Shown here one piece after another: positions 28,271 through 36,993 of a DNA stretch of 60,202 nucleotides. This DNA comes from Methylomagnum ishizawai (GTDB taxonomy: Bacteria > Pseudomonadota > Gammaproteobacteria > Methylococcales > Methylomonadaceae): assembly GCA_945861705.1 (NCBI GenBank), contig CAMAVM010000017.1, positions 1 through 60,202 of the forward strand, in the 5' to 3' direction. Made by a program: the position numbers and the translations under genes. How positions within the stretch are numbered: position 1 is the first letter of the stretch; each line of letters starts with the position of its first letter. The notes under the pieces are model-generated. The model worked only from the letters and a program-made list of their open reading frames with translations, had not been told where the DNA came from and did no database searches.

Positions 28271-29485
28271 ATGAAGTTACTTATAATTAAAATAATGGCG
28301 GTAGCCAGCCTTCTGCTTTGCCAGGGCTGCCAGACTGCCCGTGTTGCAGAAAAACTTCAGGTGCGGGAGTTAACGATTCCGGCGGTGGGCATTAATCAAC
28401 ATCATCATTTGGCTCATACGTCCGACGATAAGTTGATTGTAAGCTGGGTGGAAACCAAGGGACAAAAAAATACCGTGCGCTTTGCCGTTTACGACAACGC
28501 TGCCTGGTTGCCAACGCAGACCGTAATCATTACGGACAGCAAACTTGCCGCCTCACCAGTCGTACTGGGAATGAGCGATGGCTCGTTGACTGCGGCATGG
28601 ATGAAGTCGGTAAAAAACGAGAAAGACCCTTATGCCGCCGATATTTATTTGGCACATTCAAAGGATGGTGGGCAAACGTGGACTGCACCCTTAAAACCCT
28701 ACGGCGAGCAAGCCCGCATTTACGATGCCCAAATGTCGCTTACGCCACTACCAGATGCGGGTTTAGCGCTGGTGTGGACAGATAGTAGGCACGTCAACCA
28801 TGATGAAGATGAAACCAGCCCCAATAAAACCAGTCGCTACCAATTAATGGCTGCTGTGCTGGATAAAGCTAGGCAAGTGGGCAAAGAAATTACCTTGGAC
28901 AATGATATCTGTTCCTGCTGTAGCGTTAATACCGATGTTGCAAACGATGAGCTTTTGACAGTTTATCGGGATCATCTTAAAGGGGAAGTCCGTGATATTG
29001 GCGCGGTGCGCTGGAACAATGACGGCGTAACACATGCGGCTCCGGTACATGACGATCATTGGGTAATCAATGGCTGCCCCAGCAATGGCCCATCCGTGGA
29101 TCTGTCCGACGGGCAGGCTGTTGTCGCCTGGTTCAGCGCCGGAGACGGCAAAGGTACGCTTCGGCTTAGTTTTGCATCTGACGGCAACGCCTTCAAATCA
29201 CCCATTGTCGTAGATGACCATGCCATTGGTTTCGGGAAAGCGTTATTGCTGGATGATGGTTCAGCAATGGTGACGTGGCGCAGCAATGCTGGCTCTGAAG
29301 AAGAATTGCTGGTGGCGCGGGTGACTCCTGGCGGCGATATAACTGAGCGAAAAACGGTTTTTCGCGGTAGTTTTGCGCGATGGCCTAGTAATTACCTGGG
29401 CCTGGAAAAAATAGGTAACGAAGTTTTTATTGCCTGGACAGACCCGATCAAAAAGAAAGTTAGGCTGGCGGTTGTAGGGTTGTAG
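28271..29485 (+). CDS. Sialidase-fold (BNR-repeat) lipoprotein
   Basis: A 404-residue lipoprotein: signal peptide with lipobox LLLCQGC (Cys near residue 20), then a beta-propeller-like body. An Asp-box HSKDGGQTWTAP is near residue 127, with repeats of the form VSWVET, AAWMKS, VWTDSR, AWFSAGDG and TWRSNAG. The segment NDICSCCSVNTD near residue 215 holds three clustered cysteines, unusual in a periplasmic protein and possibly a metal site. True sialidase activity is not supported because no catalytic residues can be assigned. It sits between iron-uptake genes and the toxin-antitoxin pair. Confidence 0.65.
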   Translation: MKLLIIKIMAVASLLLCQGCQTARVAEKLQVRELTIPAVGINQHHHLAHTSDDKLIVSWVETKGQKNTVRFAVYDNAAWLPTQTVIITDSKLAASPVVLGMSDGSLTAAWMKSVKNEKDPYAADIYLAHSKDGGQTWTAPLKPYGEQARIYDAQMSLTPLPDAGLALVWTDSRHVNHDEDETSPNKTSRYQLMAAVLDKARQVGKEITLDNDICSCCSVNTDVANDELLTVYRDHLKGEVRDIGAVRWNNDGVTHAAPVHDDHWVINGCPSNGPSVDLSDGQAVVAWFSAGDGKGTLRLSFASDGNAFKSPIVVDDHAIGFGKALLLDDGSAMVTWRSNAGSEEELLVARVTPGGDITERKTVFRGSFARWPSNYLGLEKIGNEVFIAWTDPIKKKVRLAVVGL

Positions 29486-29527
29486 GATGTGCTGAACGAA
29501 GGGAAGCGCATCGTTCGTGTTCTCGAT

Positions 29528-29576
29528 TGATGCGCCTCGTGCCTCGGCACATCCTACATTTGGCGCATCTTACGGG
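29528..29576. repeat. Dispersed repeat, copy 2
   Basis: Matches 17360-17410 over about 50 bp (TGATGCGCCTCGTGCCTCGG, then CACATCCTACATTTGGCGCA and TCTTACGGG) with few changes. It lies 40 bp after the BNR lipoprotein gene. Confidence 0.75.
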
Positions 29577-29678
29577 TTGCCACGTCCGCAGAGGAACTGG
29601 GCATAGATGAGGGCTTGACTGAGACTAAATTAATTCTTACTATAAAGTAATGCTTATACAAAATAGTAAGGAGTTAGG

Positions 29679-29927
29679 ATGCAACAAACGACATTAACCA
29701 GCAAAGGCCAAGTCACAATTCCTAAAAACATAAGGGATTTTATGGGATTACATGCTAGTGATAAAATTGAGTTTGTTATTACCGATAAAAATGAAGTATT
29801 ACTTAAGCCGATTACTAAAAAGGTGGATGACGTTTTTGGCGTGTTGCATAAGCCGGGCAAGGTTGCGGTTAGCGTTGAGGACATGGATGCCGCCATCAGG
29901 CAAAAACTACGGGACAGTTTCCAGTGA
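29679..29927 (+). CDS. AbrB/MazE-type antitoxin
   Basis: An 82-residue protein with a swapped-hairpin AbrB DNA-binding domain (TTLTSKGQVTIPKNIRDFMG, then FVITDKNEVLLKPI). A C-terminal tail (about 50-82) would bind the toxin. AAGGAG lies just before the ATG. Its stop overlaps the PIN toxin gene, the usual antitoxin-first arrangement. It should repress its own promoter with the toxin. Confidence 0.88.
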   Translation: MQQTTLTSKGQVTIPKNIRDFMGLHASDKIEFVITDKNEVLLKPITKKVDDVFGVLHKPGKVAVSVEDMDAAIRQKLRDSFQ

Positions 29928-30322
29928 TGGCCTTGGACACCAACGTATTGGTGCGCTTTCTGGTAAAGGACGATGACCATCAGGCATCTGTGGTTTACCG
30001 GCTTTTTAAGCAAGCGGAAGAAAAGCAAGAGGCGTTGTTTGTGCCGTTACTGGTCGTGCTGGAAACGGTATGGGTTTTGCAGTCCATTTACGACATAGCG
30101 GATGAAGATATTGTCTCGGCCATTAACCAGCTTTTGCTCATGCCTGTGTTGAAGTTTGAAGGGCAAACGGCGATCCAGGGTTTTATCGGCTCGGCTCACG
30201 ATGTAAAACTAGGGCTTGCCGACTTATTGATTGCACATTCTGCAAAGGTTTTAAATTGCCAACAGGTGTTCACTTTTAATAAAAAAGCAGCTACGTTTAA
30301 GTATTTTCAGTTGCTGGAATAA
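29927..30322 (+). CDS. PIN-domain ribonuclease toxin (VapC-like)
   Basis: 131 residues from the ATG at 29927, preceded by an in-frame GTG at 29924 inside the antitoxin stop. PIN acidic residues are Asp4 (LDTNVLVRF), Glu46 (LVVLETVWV) and Asp99 (LGLADLLIAH). The fourth position, usually Asp in TFD-x-K, is Asn118 (TFNKKA), so activity may be altered. It should cleave RNA when the antitoxin is degraded. The MITE copy 2 lies 60 bp downstream. Confidence 0.87.
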   Translation: MALDTNVLVRFLVKDDDHQASVVYRLFKQAEEKQEALFVPLLVVLETVWVLQSIYDIADEDIVSAINQLLLMPVLKFEGQTAIQGFIGSAHDVKLGLADLLIAHSAKVLNCQQVFTFNKKAATFKYFQLLE

Positions 30323-30383
30323 GGCTAATATGTTTGCCTAAAAAAGCCTTTCCAGGGGGAGAAGGGGCTGATTCTCTTACTGG

Positions 30384-30515
30384 GTAGTGGGTTAAATCTG
30401 TAACTTGATTGATAGAGCGGAGTGGCAAACCTAGGTTTGCCACTCCAAAATACACGCGACTCACAAGCATGAAGCCGACAAGTGCATCAAAAAAATACAG
30501 GTTTAACCCACTAAC
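30384..30515. mobile_element. MITE-like element, copy 2
   Basis: GTAGTGGGTTAAATCTGTA at the left and TACAGGTTTAACCCACTAAC at the right, 132 bp, closely similar to 16345-16472 throughout. The central palindrome is GAGTGGCAAACC plus TAGGTTTGCCACTC. Where copy 1 has GTGAC/GTCAC this copy has GTGGC/GCCAC, so both arms changed together. Flanks CTCTTACTG (30374) and CTCTCGCTG (30516) look like a decayed target duplication. Confidence 0.82.
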
Positions 30516-30780
30516 CTCTCGCTGAATAGTTAACTAAAATCTTAAATTCACCCAATTTCCCTTTAGTGTAAAATGGCGAATTGGAAGCCCCTGAATCATG
30601 ATTCAACAAACAATTTTTATACAAGTCCACAACAAGGTGGTCTCCAAAAATATTATGATTACTGGTATTCGCTATGTTTAACCGACACAATAAATACCTG
30701 GTTGCGGTTCTGCTTGGCTTAAGCCCATTATAAAGATTCCATGATTAACGATAATATGGACTTACGTTAAGATAACGATA

Positions 30781-31491
30781 GTGCAAATAAAATCCCCTCT
30801 CTTTGAAGCGCTGACTGGCGAAATACATCATCGCCCTATCGTTGGCTTATTGGCTGTTCTGGTGCTATTGGTGCATTTATGGGTGGTTGTTTTGTTGTTA
30901 CAACCCACCGAAAATGAGAACGTGACGGAGCCGCTAAAAGTTATGGAAGTGGCGTTGCTTTCTGAGTCTAGCCCAAAAGCTGAAGCTGCACCACCTGCGC
31001 CGCCCAAAAAAATTCCCCCGAAAAAGAAGGTCGTCAAGCCACCCGTCAAGAAGAAAGAGCCGGTTATCCATAAACAGGGAGAGATACCAAAACCGCAGCT
31101 TGTAACCGATGAACCGGCTTCAGCGCAACCGTCACCTTCCAATTCCGTCCCAAAATCGGAAACCCCAGTGTCAGGATCACCGAATAAGGCAACAAAAAGT
31201 GGCAACGGCAAAGCAGCCAGTTCGGGGATTGTCGAATTGGGATGCCCCAAGCCGAAATATCCTATGCGAGCCATGAGCCGTCATATTGAAGGCTGGGTTA
31301 AGATCGAAGTGACCATCAGCGTAGCGGGAGTCGTGGCAAATGCGAAAGTTGTCGGCGCACAACCTCCCGGTATTTTTGACGATGCGGCTTTGGATGCTAC
31401 CAAGAACTGTAAATTCAAACCCAAAATAGTTAACGGTACAGCCGTTACCCAAAAAGGGTTAAAAGTGTCCAGATTTAAGATAGCAAATTAA
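30781..31491 (+). CDS. tonB: Energy transducer TonB
   Basis: A 236-residue protein. One N-terminal membrane helix (about 20-42, GLLAVLVLLVHLWVVVLLLQ) precedes a Pro/Lys-rich periplasmic spacer (about 60-115, with PPKKIPPKKKVVKPPVKKK). The C-terminal TonB domain contains YPMRAMSRHIEGWVKIEVTI and the AALDATKNCKFKP-type end. It carries proton-motive energy from ExbBD to outer-membrane receptors such as the one at 25155. The start is GTG. exbB and exbD follow on the same strand. Confidence 0.93.
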   Translation: MQIKSPLFEALTGEIHHRPIVGLLAVLVLLVHLWVVVLLLQPTENENVTEPLKVMEVALLSESSPKAEAAPPAPPKKIPPKKKVVKPPVKKKEPVIHKQGEIPKPQLVTDEPASAQPSPSNSVPKSETPVSGSPNKATKSGNGKAASSGIVELGCPKPKYPMRAMSRHIEGWVKIEVTISVAGVVANAKVVGAQPPGIFDDAALDATKNCKFKPKIVNGTAVTQKGLKVSRFKIAN

Positions 31492-31580
31492 TGGCAGTTT
31501 AAGCGTCTTGAATCAATACAGGCCGTTACTGTCGTAACCGCTGTAATTATTATGTTGAATAACCAAAGAAGGAAATCCTA

Positions 31581-32249
31581 ATGCTCTATCATAGTTCCCC
31601 CGCCGCCGTTGTAGACGGGACTTTATATGTATTACTGGCTTTTTCGGTAGTGACCTGGACACTCATTGTTTTTAAATCTTGGCAGTTCTCAAGAAACAGC
31701 TATTTGAACCGACGTTTTGACAGCGCATTTTGGGAAACCGAATCACTGGCTGAAGCAGAGGCTATGCCCACAAACAAATTCCGGGGGCCATTGGCACGAA
31801 TTGCCCAGCAAGGTTTGGCGTGGTTGTCGGAAAGTCGGCAATCCGCAGCCAAGAGCCTTAAGTTTCGCGGTGCGCCGAGTGATTTGCTGGAACACGCCTT
31901 GTCCGTGCAATTGCAGGAAGAACTGCACTTTATGGAAAGCGGTCTGACGGTACTGGCGAGCATCGGCAGCACCGCGCCATTTGTCGGCTTGTTCGGGACG
32001 GTCTTGGGCATTATGCACGCCATGCACGAGATTACTGCAAGCGGATCGACGAGCCTGGATGTGGTTGCAGGCCCGATTGGCGATGCGCTGGTCGCCACCG
32101 CCATCGGCATAGCGGTCGCCGTGCCAGCCGTACTGGCGTACAATTTTTTCTTGCGCCGAATGAAAGTACATCGCGCCGGATTAGAAAATTTCGTGGTCAG
32201 TTTTATACACGTTGCCTTAAGTGCGGACACCCAAGGCAAGAAGGAGTAA
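31581..32249 (+). CDS. exbB: Biopolymer transport protein ExbB
   Basis: A 222-residue MotA/TolQ/ExbB proton-channel protein with three membrane helices (about 10-30, 130-150, 170-195). The signature GSTAPFVGLFGTVLGIMHAM and the following DALVATAIGIAVAVPAVLAYN line the pore. It forms the ring around ExbD in the inner membrane. GAAGGAAA precedes the ATG. It follows tonB by 89 bp and exbD by overlap-like spacing of two bases. Confidence 0.94.
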   Translation: MLYHSSPAAVVDGTLYVLLAFSVVTWTLIVFKSWQFSRNSYLNRRFDSAFWETESLAEAEAMPTNKFRGPLARIAQQGLAWLSESRQSAAKSLKFRGAPSDLLEHALSVQLQEELHFMESGLTVLASIGSTAPFVGLFGTVLGIMHAMHEITASGSTSLDVVAGPIGDALVATAIGIAVAVPAVLAYNFFLRRMKVHRAGLENFVVSFIHVALSADTQGKKE

Positions 32250-32251
32250 AC

Positions 32252-32662
32252 ATGGCTTTTAAACCGCAATCTGAAAACGATAGTGCAATGAGCGAGATTA
32301 ACGTCACGCCGCTCGTTGATGTCATGCTGGTGTTGGTCATTATCCTCCTGATAACTGCGCCATTGCTAACGCAATCCGTACACGTGACGTTACCGAAAAC
32401 TGCCGAGACTACGGCGAATATAAACGAGCAACCGTTGCAGCTTGCCATCGACGCACAAGGGTTGATAACGCTCAATAAACTAGCTATCGAAAATCTACCT
32501 GCATTGGAAACTGTCTTGAAGAATGAGCTAGTCAAAAACAAGGAAGTTGCTGTGCATTTATATGCCGACCAAGCCGTGATTTACAAAAAAATCGCGGAGC
32601 TTATGGCTACCGTGCAACATGCAGGAATCGCTAAAATTGCGTTCGTGACGGTAGAAGAATAG
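32252..32662 (+). CDS. exbD: Biopolymer transport protein ExbD
   Basis: A 136-residue protein with one membrane helix (VDVMLVLVIILLITAPLLT) carrying the essential protonatable Asp in TPLVDVML, and a periplasmic domain. It works with ExbB to energise TonB. It begins two bases after exbB, consistent with one transcript tonB-exbB-exbD. Confidence 0.94.
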   Translation: MAFKPQSENDSAMSEINVTPLVDVMLVLVIILLITAPLLTQSVHVTLPKTAETTANINEQPLQLAIDAQGLITLNKLAIENLPALETVLKNELVKNKEVAVHLYADQAVIYKKIAELMATVQHAGIAKIAFVTVEE

Positions 32663-32697
32663 TGTATCCTCTTATCATCATATTTAAGGTTTAAAAC

Positions 32698-33354
32698 TTG
32701 GCGATTATGGACTTATTGGCACAATTCCTTGATTTTTTTATCCACCTCAACACCCATCTCGCCGCTATTCTGGCACATTACGGTACGCTAACTTACGCCA
32801 TACTATTCCTGATTATTTTTTGTGAAACCGGCCTGGTGGTTATGCCCTTATTGCCGGGCGATTCCCTGCTATTCGCCGTTGGCGCACTGGGAGCAAGCAC
32901 CGGACAGTTGGATGTGTATCTTTTGATTGCGCTTTTAATCAGCGCGGCTTTAATGGGTGATAACCTCAATTACGTTATCGGCAGATTTTTCGGGACTAAA
33001 ATCAAAGCACGGGAAAAAATAGGTTTTTTCAAGCGTGAATATATCGACCACACAGAAGCTTATTATGATAAACATGGCGGTAAGACTGTCATTATTGCCC
33101 GCTTCATACCGATAATCAGGACGATTGCCCCTTTTGTGGCGGGGGCAGGTAATATGCACTATCCACGTTACCTGCTTTTTTGTATCGCGGGCGCATGTTT
33201 ATGGGTGGGTGGACTTATCACGCTGGGCTATCAATTCGGTAATCTCGACATCGTGAAGCGGAATTTTGAACTCGTCATTTTAAGTATCGTTGTGATCTCG
33301 CTGTTGCCTTTGGCCTATCAGTTTTGGTGTAATATTCGGGCAAATTCCAAATAA
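32698..33354 (+). CDS. DedA family membrane protein
   Basis: A 218-residue polytopic inner-membrane protein of the DedA/SNARE-associated (VTT) family, linked to undecaprenyl-phosphate or phospholipid flipping. Motifs are FCETGLVVMPLLPGDSLLF, MGDNLNYVIGRFFG and ARFIPIIRTIAPFVAGAG with the conserved Arg pair. The start is TTG at 32698, about seven bases after AAGG; ATG at 32707 is an alternative. It lies close behind exbD and may be in the same transcript. Confidence 0.9.
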   Translation: MAIMDLLAQFLDFFIHLNTHLAAILAHYGTLTYAILFLIIFCETGLVVMPLLPGDSLLFAVGALGASTGQLDVYLLIALLISAALMGDNLNYVIGRFFGTKIKAREKIGFFKREYIDHTEAYYDKHGGKTVIIARFIPIIRTIAPFVAGAGNMHYPRYLLFCIAGACLWVGGLITLGYQFGNLDIVKRNFELVILSIVVISLLPLAYQFWCNIRANSK

Positions 33355-33417
33355 TCAAAATCATGGACTCTAAATGCAGATTGCGTTTTTATCATTCATC
33401 TTAATTTGGGGAATCCT

Positions 33418-34854
33418 GTGAACTGCATCCTGTTAATTATCGCGTTATTGTTTTTACCAAGCGCCGTATTTGCGGGCGAAGTTTCAGGAACGGGTGCAAC
33501 TGCCCATTTTGATCTAACCCATCATATTGTCGGTTATCTTTCTGTCCTGTTTACGGTCTTGGCATACGTGGCTGCCATGTCGGAAGAAGTCATTGAATTA
33601 CGTAAGTCCAAACCGATGGTTTTAGGGGCAGCTATCATCTGGTTTGCAATCTGTATTTACTATGCCCTGAACGGACAAGCCAAGGTGGCTGCGGTAGCCT
33701 TTGAAAGCAATTTGCTCGCTTATATCGAATTGCTGTTGTTCATCCTGGTCTCAATGACTTACCTGAACGCTATGGAAGAGCGCGGTATTTTCGACGGATT
33801 GCGGATTTGGCTGCTGAACAAGCAATTCAGTTACCGGCAGTTGTTTTGGATCACCGGTTTTCTGGCGTTCGTACTTTCCACCGTGGTCAGCGGTCTTGCG
33901 GTGGGTTTGTTAATGGGTGCGGTGGCGACGGCAGTTGGCAAAAATAAGCAGCAGTTCATCGGCATTGCTTGTGTCAATATCGTTGTGGCGGTCAATGCTG
34001 GGGGAACATTCAGCCCCTTGGGCGGTATCTCAACATTGTTTGTCTGGCAGAATAAAATCCTGAAATTCGCAGAGTTCTTTGCTTTGGCACTTCCTTGCCT
34101 GGTCAATTTTTTAGTCCCTGCAATCATCATGCACTTCTTTGTCCCTAAAGATACCCCAGCCGCATCAAGCCGGGCAATAAACCTTAGGCGCGGAAGTAAA
34201 CGGATTTTATTGCTTTTCGCGGTGACGCTTATTATTACAGTTTGGGCTAATGTGTATCTTGAGCTTCCGCCCGCCGCCGGCATGATGGCGGGCTTGGCGC
34301 TGTTACAGTTTTTCAGTTTTTATCTGACCCAGACGGTAAAAAATCAAGAAAGCCCATTTGCGTATGCCTACAAATTTTTTGGTGTGGACGTTCCCGTCGA
34401 GAATGAAAAACAAGACTTTGATATTTATAAGAATATAGGCAATGTGGAATGGGATACGCTGTTATTTTTTTATGGCGCGATGATGATTATCGGAGCTTTG
34501 AGTTTTATCGGCTACCTTGATGCGATTGCACAGTTTTTATACGGGCAAAACCACCCGACAAATGCCAATATCATCATCGGTTTGTCATCGGCATTTATCG
34601 ATAACGGTACGCTGATGTTTGCGGTGTTGAATATGCATCCTGACTTGCAACATGGCCAGTGGTTACTGCTTACCTTAACGCTTGGCGTTGGGGGTAGTTT
34701 GTTGGCGATTGGTTCGGCACCAGGAGTCGGCTTGTTGGGCCAGATCAAAGAAGGCTATACCTTCGGCTACCACTTGCGCTGGATGCCAGTCATCTTGCTG
34801 GGTTATATTGCCAGCATTGCCGTGCATTTTTGGATCAATGCCAGTTATTTTTGA
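33418..34854 (+). CDS. nhaD: NhaD-type sodium/proton antiporter
   Basis: About 478 residues with 12-13 membrane helices and an N-terminal signal-like segment ending AVFAGE. Conserved ion-transporter features include VVAVNAGGTFSPLGGISTLF, SSAFIDNGTLMFAVL and GGSLLAIGSAPGVGLLGQ. It expels Na+ or Li+ in exchange for protons. GGGGAA at 33408-33413 is well placed for GTG at 33418. The upstream TTG at 33406 lacks such a site. Typical of halotolerant or alkaliphilic gammaproteobacteria and methanotrophs. Confidence 0.88.
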   Translation: MNCILLIIALLFLPSAVFAGEVSGTGATAHFDLTHHIVGYLSVLFTVLAYVAAMSEEVIELRKSKPMVLGAAIIWFAICIYYALNGQAKVAAVAFESNLLAYIELLLFILVSMTYLNAMEERGIFDGLRIWLLNKQFSYRQLFWITGFLAFVLSTVVSGLAVGLLMGAVATAVGKNKQQFIGIACVNIVVAVNAGGTFSPLGGISTLFVWQNKILKFAEFFALALPCLVNFLVPAIIMHFFVPKDTPAASSRAINLRRGSKRILLLFAVTLIITVWANVYLELPPAAGMMAGLALLQFFSFYLTQTVKNQESPFAYAYKFFGVDVPVENEKQDFDIYKNIGNVEWDTLLFFYGAMMIIGALSFIGYLDAIAQFLYGQNHPTNANIIIGLSSAFIDNGTLMFAVLNMHPDLQHGQWLLLTLTLGVGGSLLAIGSAPGVGLLGQIKEGYTFGYHLRWMPVILLGYIASIAVHFWINASYF

Positions 34855-35097
34855 TTTATATGGATACTGGTGTCGCTTAAACAAAGCCCTCATGTAACCG
34901 ATGGACTCGTATTGTTGGATCGCAAATGATTTCAATCAATAATCCAAAAAAAATCATCACACAGTCAATAGCTTTTTAAACCTGAAGTATCTGACGGTGT
35001 TGCCGTTGAACGCAAAGAAACCCAAAATTCAGCTTCAAACTAAATAAATAAGCGGCAATTGCCTAACGGGAGGTCTTTAGGTTCTAGCTACAACAGC

Positions 35098-35607
35098 TTA
35101 TACCGCCTTTAGATTCTCATTTTCGTAGATACGTACTTTTTTCCAGCCAGCAAAGGTTTCGTCATGGAAGGGAAGGTCATTGTCTATGGCATGTTCGTAG
35201 CAGCTTCTAAACAAACGGGCGGTACGGAAGGCATGTAATTCATCGTCGGCGGTAACAATTTCTACGTTACCTACCTGGAAAGTTTTGTTTCTGGATTTTC
35301 CGTTATCTACCCAAAACACGGTATAGCAAAGGTAGCTTTTGTTTTTCCGATGATCGAATTTAATCGTCCTAGAAACCCCGGTAACACCCGTGGTGGTTTT
35401 ATTTTTTGGCGGTTTGAGAAAACGTGTTTTGCTACCCTTAAGTGCAATTAACATTTGGTCACGCCAAGTGACGGCAGCTTTTAAGGATTTGGCTTTGTTC
35501 CCCCATAGCTTATGGGAAAAATAACGGCTACTTTCTTTGCCGCGCCTAACGATCCGAACCTGATAACCGAACACATCGGGTTCTGTGACATGCTTAACTT
35601 TTGTCAT
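35098..35607 (-). CDS. Protein with AP2-like DNA-binding folds
   Basis: A 169-residue basic protein. The segment GVTGVSRTIKFDHRKNKSYL then WVDNGKSRNKTFQVGN and AFRTARLFRSCYEHAI has the three-strand-plus-helix pattern of AP2/ERF domains (G-V-x-x-x...W...G...F...A...A). The N-terminal 50 residues (YQVRIVRRGKESSRYFSHKL, then AAVTWRDQML) look like a second, diverged copy. AP2 proteins in bacteria are often mobile-element linked. It is an isolated gene with its own promoter region, and its role is not known. Confidence 0.55.
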   Translation of the reverse strand: MTKVKHVTEPDVFGYQVRIVRRGKESSRYFSHKLWGNKAKSLKAAVTWRDQMLIALKGSKTRFLKPPKNKTTTGVTGVSRTIKFDHRKNKSYLCYTVFWVDNGKSRNKTFQVGNVEIVTADDELHAFRTARLFRSCYEHAIDNDLPFHDETFAGWKKVRIYENENLKAV

Positions 35608-35797
35608 ACTACAATCTCAAAAATAAATAAACCAAGTAACATTAAAGTTATGTTGCTATGCCGGAGTTCTTTTTTGGGGAAAGAAAGGCAATCGCTAAAT
35701 TTGTAAGCTTACGATTACAAATTATCGCTTAAGTGTAAAGAAATGCAAGCGAATTTTGTATGTCAAGACAATTGATGACCAATCTGGTGTAAAATGA

Positions 35798-35838
35798 CCG
35801 ACATATCCCTTTAGCGATATGCGCTGAAAGGTGGTCGG
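35798..35838 (+). promoter_or_regulatory. Leader hairpin upstream of peroxiredoxin
   Basis: CCGAC, ATATC, CCTTTAGCG, ATATG, CGCTGAAAGG, TG, GTCGG: an outer 5-bp stem and an inner 9-bp stem with a one-base bulge. It ends 45 bp before the peroxiredoxin ATG. It could be a 5' UTR structure, an operator or a repeat unit. Confidence 0.4.
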
Positions 35839-35883
35839 CACAGTTTTACCCCTTTGTTTTTTTATATAACCTGGAGATATTTG

Positions 35884-36489
35884 ATGAGCGTTCTAGTCGG
35901 TAAACAAGCCCCTGATTTCACCGTTCCAGCCGTTTTGGGAAGTGGAGAAATCGTTGATTCATTTAGTTTTTCTTCAGCGACCAGCGGCAAATATGCTGTT
36001 GTGTTCTTCTATCCGCTGGACTTTACTTTTGTCTGCCCTAGCGAACTGATTGCTCTGGATCACCGCATGGCTGAATTTACTAGCCGTGGTGTTGAGGTGA
36101 TTGCAGTGTCTATAGATTCCCATTTTACCCATAATGCCTGGCGCAATACTCCAGTCAATAAAGGCGGTATTGGTCCTGTCCGCTACACAATGGCAGCCGA
36201 TATGACCCATAGCATTTGCAAAGGCTATGACGTTGAGGCAGTACCACCCGGCGTTGCTTATCGTGGCACTTTTCTGATCGACAAAAACGGCGTTGTTCGC
36301 CATCAAGTCGTCAATGACTTGCCGCTAGGCCGTAACATGGATGAGTTGCTACGTATGATTGATGCCTTGCAATTCCATGAAGAACACGGTGAAGTCTGCC
36401 CAGCGGGCTGGAATAAAGGTGATGCCGGCATGAATGCCAGCCCTGCCGGCGTTGCTGAATATTTAGATAAAAACGCAGATAAGCTGTAA
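35884..36489 (+). CDS. Peroxiredoxin (typical 2-Cys, AhpC/TSA family)
   Basis: 201 residues from the ATG at 35884, which follows GGAG by seven bases. The peroxidatic Cys51 is in FFYPLDFTFVCPSE and the resolving Cys is in HGEVCPAGW near the C-terminus. It reduces hydrogen peroxide and organic peroxides using thioredoxin or AhpF-type donors. No reductase is adjacent. A strong terminator follows at 36509-36537. Confidence 0.93.
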   Translation: MSVLVGKQAPDFTVPAVLGSGEIVDSFSFSSATSGKYAVVFFYPLDFTFVCPSELIALDHRMAEFTSRGVEVIAVSIDSHFTHNAWRNTPVNKGGIGPVRYTMAADMTHSICKGYDVEAVPPGVAYRGTFLIDKNGVVRHQVVNDLPLGRNMDELLRMIDALQFHEEHGEVCPAGWNKGDAGMNASPAGVAEYLDKNADKL

Positions 36490-36508
36490 ACAATCAGAAA
36501 ATCAAATG

Positions 36509-36537
36509 ACGCATTGCTTTAAAGCAATGCGTTTTGA
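36509..36537. terminator. Rho-independent terminator after peroxiredoxin
   Basis: ACGCATTGCTTT/AAAGCAATGCGT is a perfect 24-base palindrome followed by TTTTG. It can serve the peroxiredoxin gene and, on the other strand, the small membrane-protein gene that ends at 36542. Confidence 0.8.
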
Positions 36538-36541
36538 TAAT

Positions 36542-36826
36542 TCAGTTGTTGGTGTTGAGATTACTCAGTAATTTCTTTCTAATAAAATAAGCGGCAACTA
36601 GACCGAACAAGGCAGGTATTTGGGTAACAACAATTATTGCCGTGCTTTTTTTAGCTACTGCCGCTGTTAATGCTTTAACCAACGTCAAATCCACCAGAAA
36701 CCAAGTAATCAAGTAGCCGATTAGCCCAATTATCACCCATTTTGCTGGTGGCTCGCCCACCTTATCTGCCGTCATATAAAACCATATACCGATGCCGAGT
36801 GCGGCCAGTTTTGCTAAAAGTAACAT
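36542..36826 (-). CDS. Small membrane protein of unknown function
   Basis: 94 residues with three hydrophobic segments (about 1-18, 29-50, 60-82) and a basic C-terminal end (RKKLLSN). GAGGAGAG lies just before the ATG, so it is likely translated. No family is recognised. It shares a convergent terminator with the peroxiredoxin gene. Confidence 0.65.
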   Translation of the reverse strand: MLLLAKLAALGIGIWFYMTADKVGEPPAKWVIIGLIGYLITWFLVDLTLVKALTAAVAKKSTAIIVVTQIPALFGLVAAYFIRKKLLSNLNTNN

Positions 36827-36993
36827 GTTCTCTCCTCTTTAAAAGTAATATGACAAATTTATTAAAGTTCTGTGGACAGCCTGAATTTTACAACCATTAA
36901 TGAATTTATTCACTTGCTTGTTATCCTATTTCCTTATCTTCATAAGATTATTTATATTACCTCAACTTTACCAGTCAAAACCGGAAATAACTT

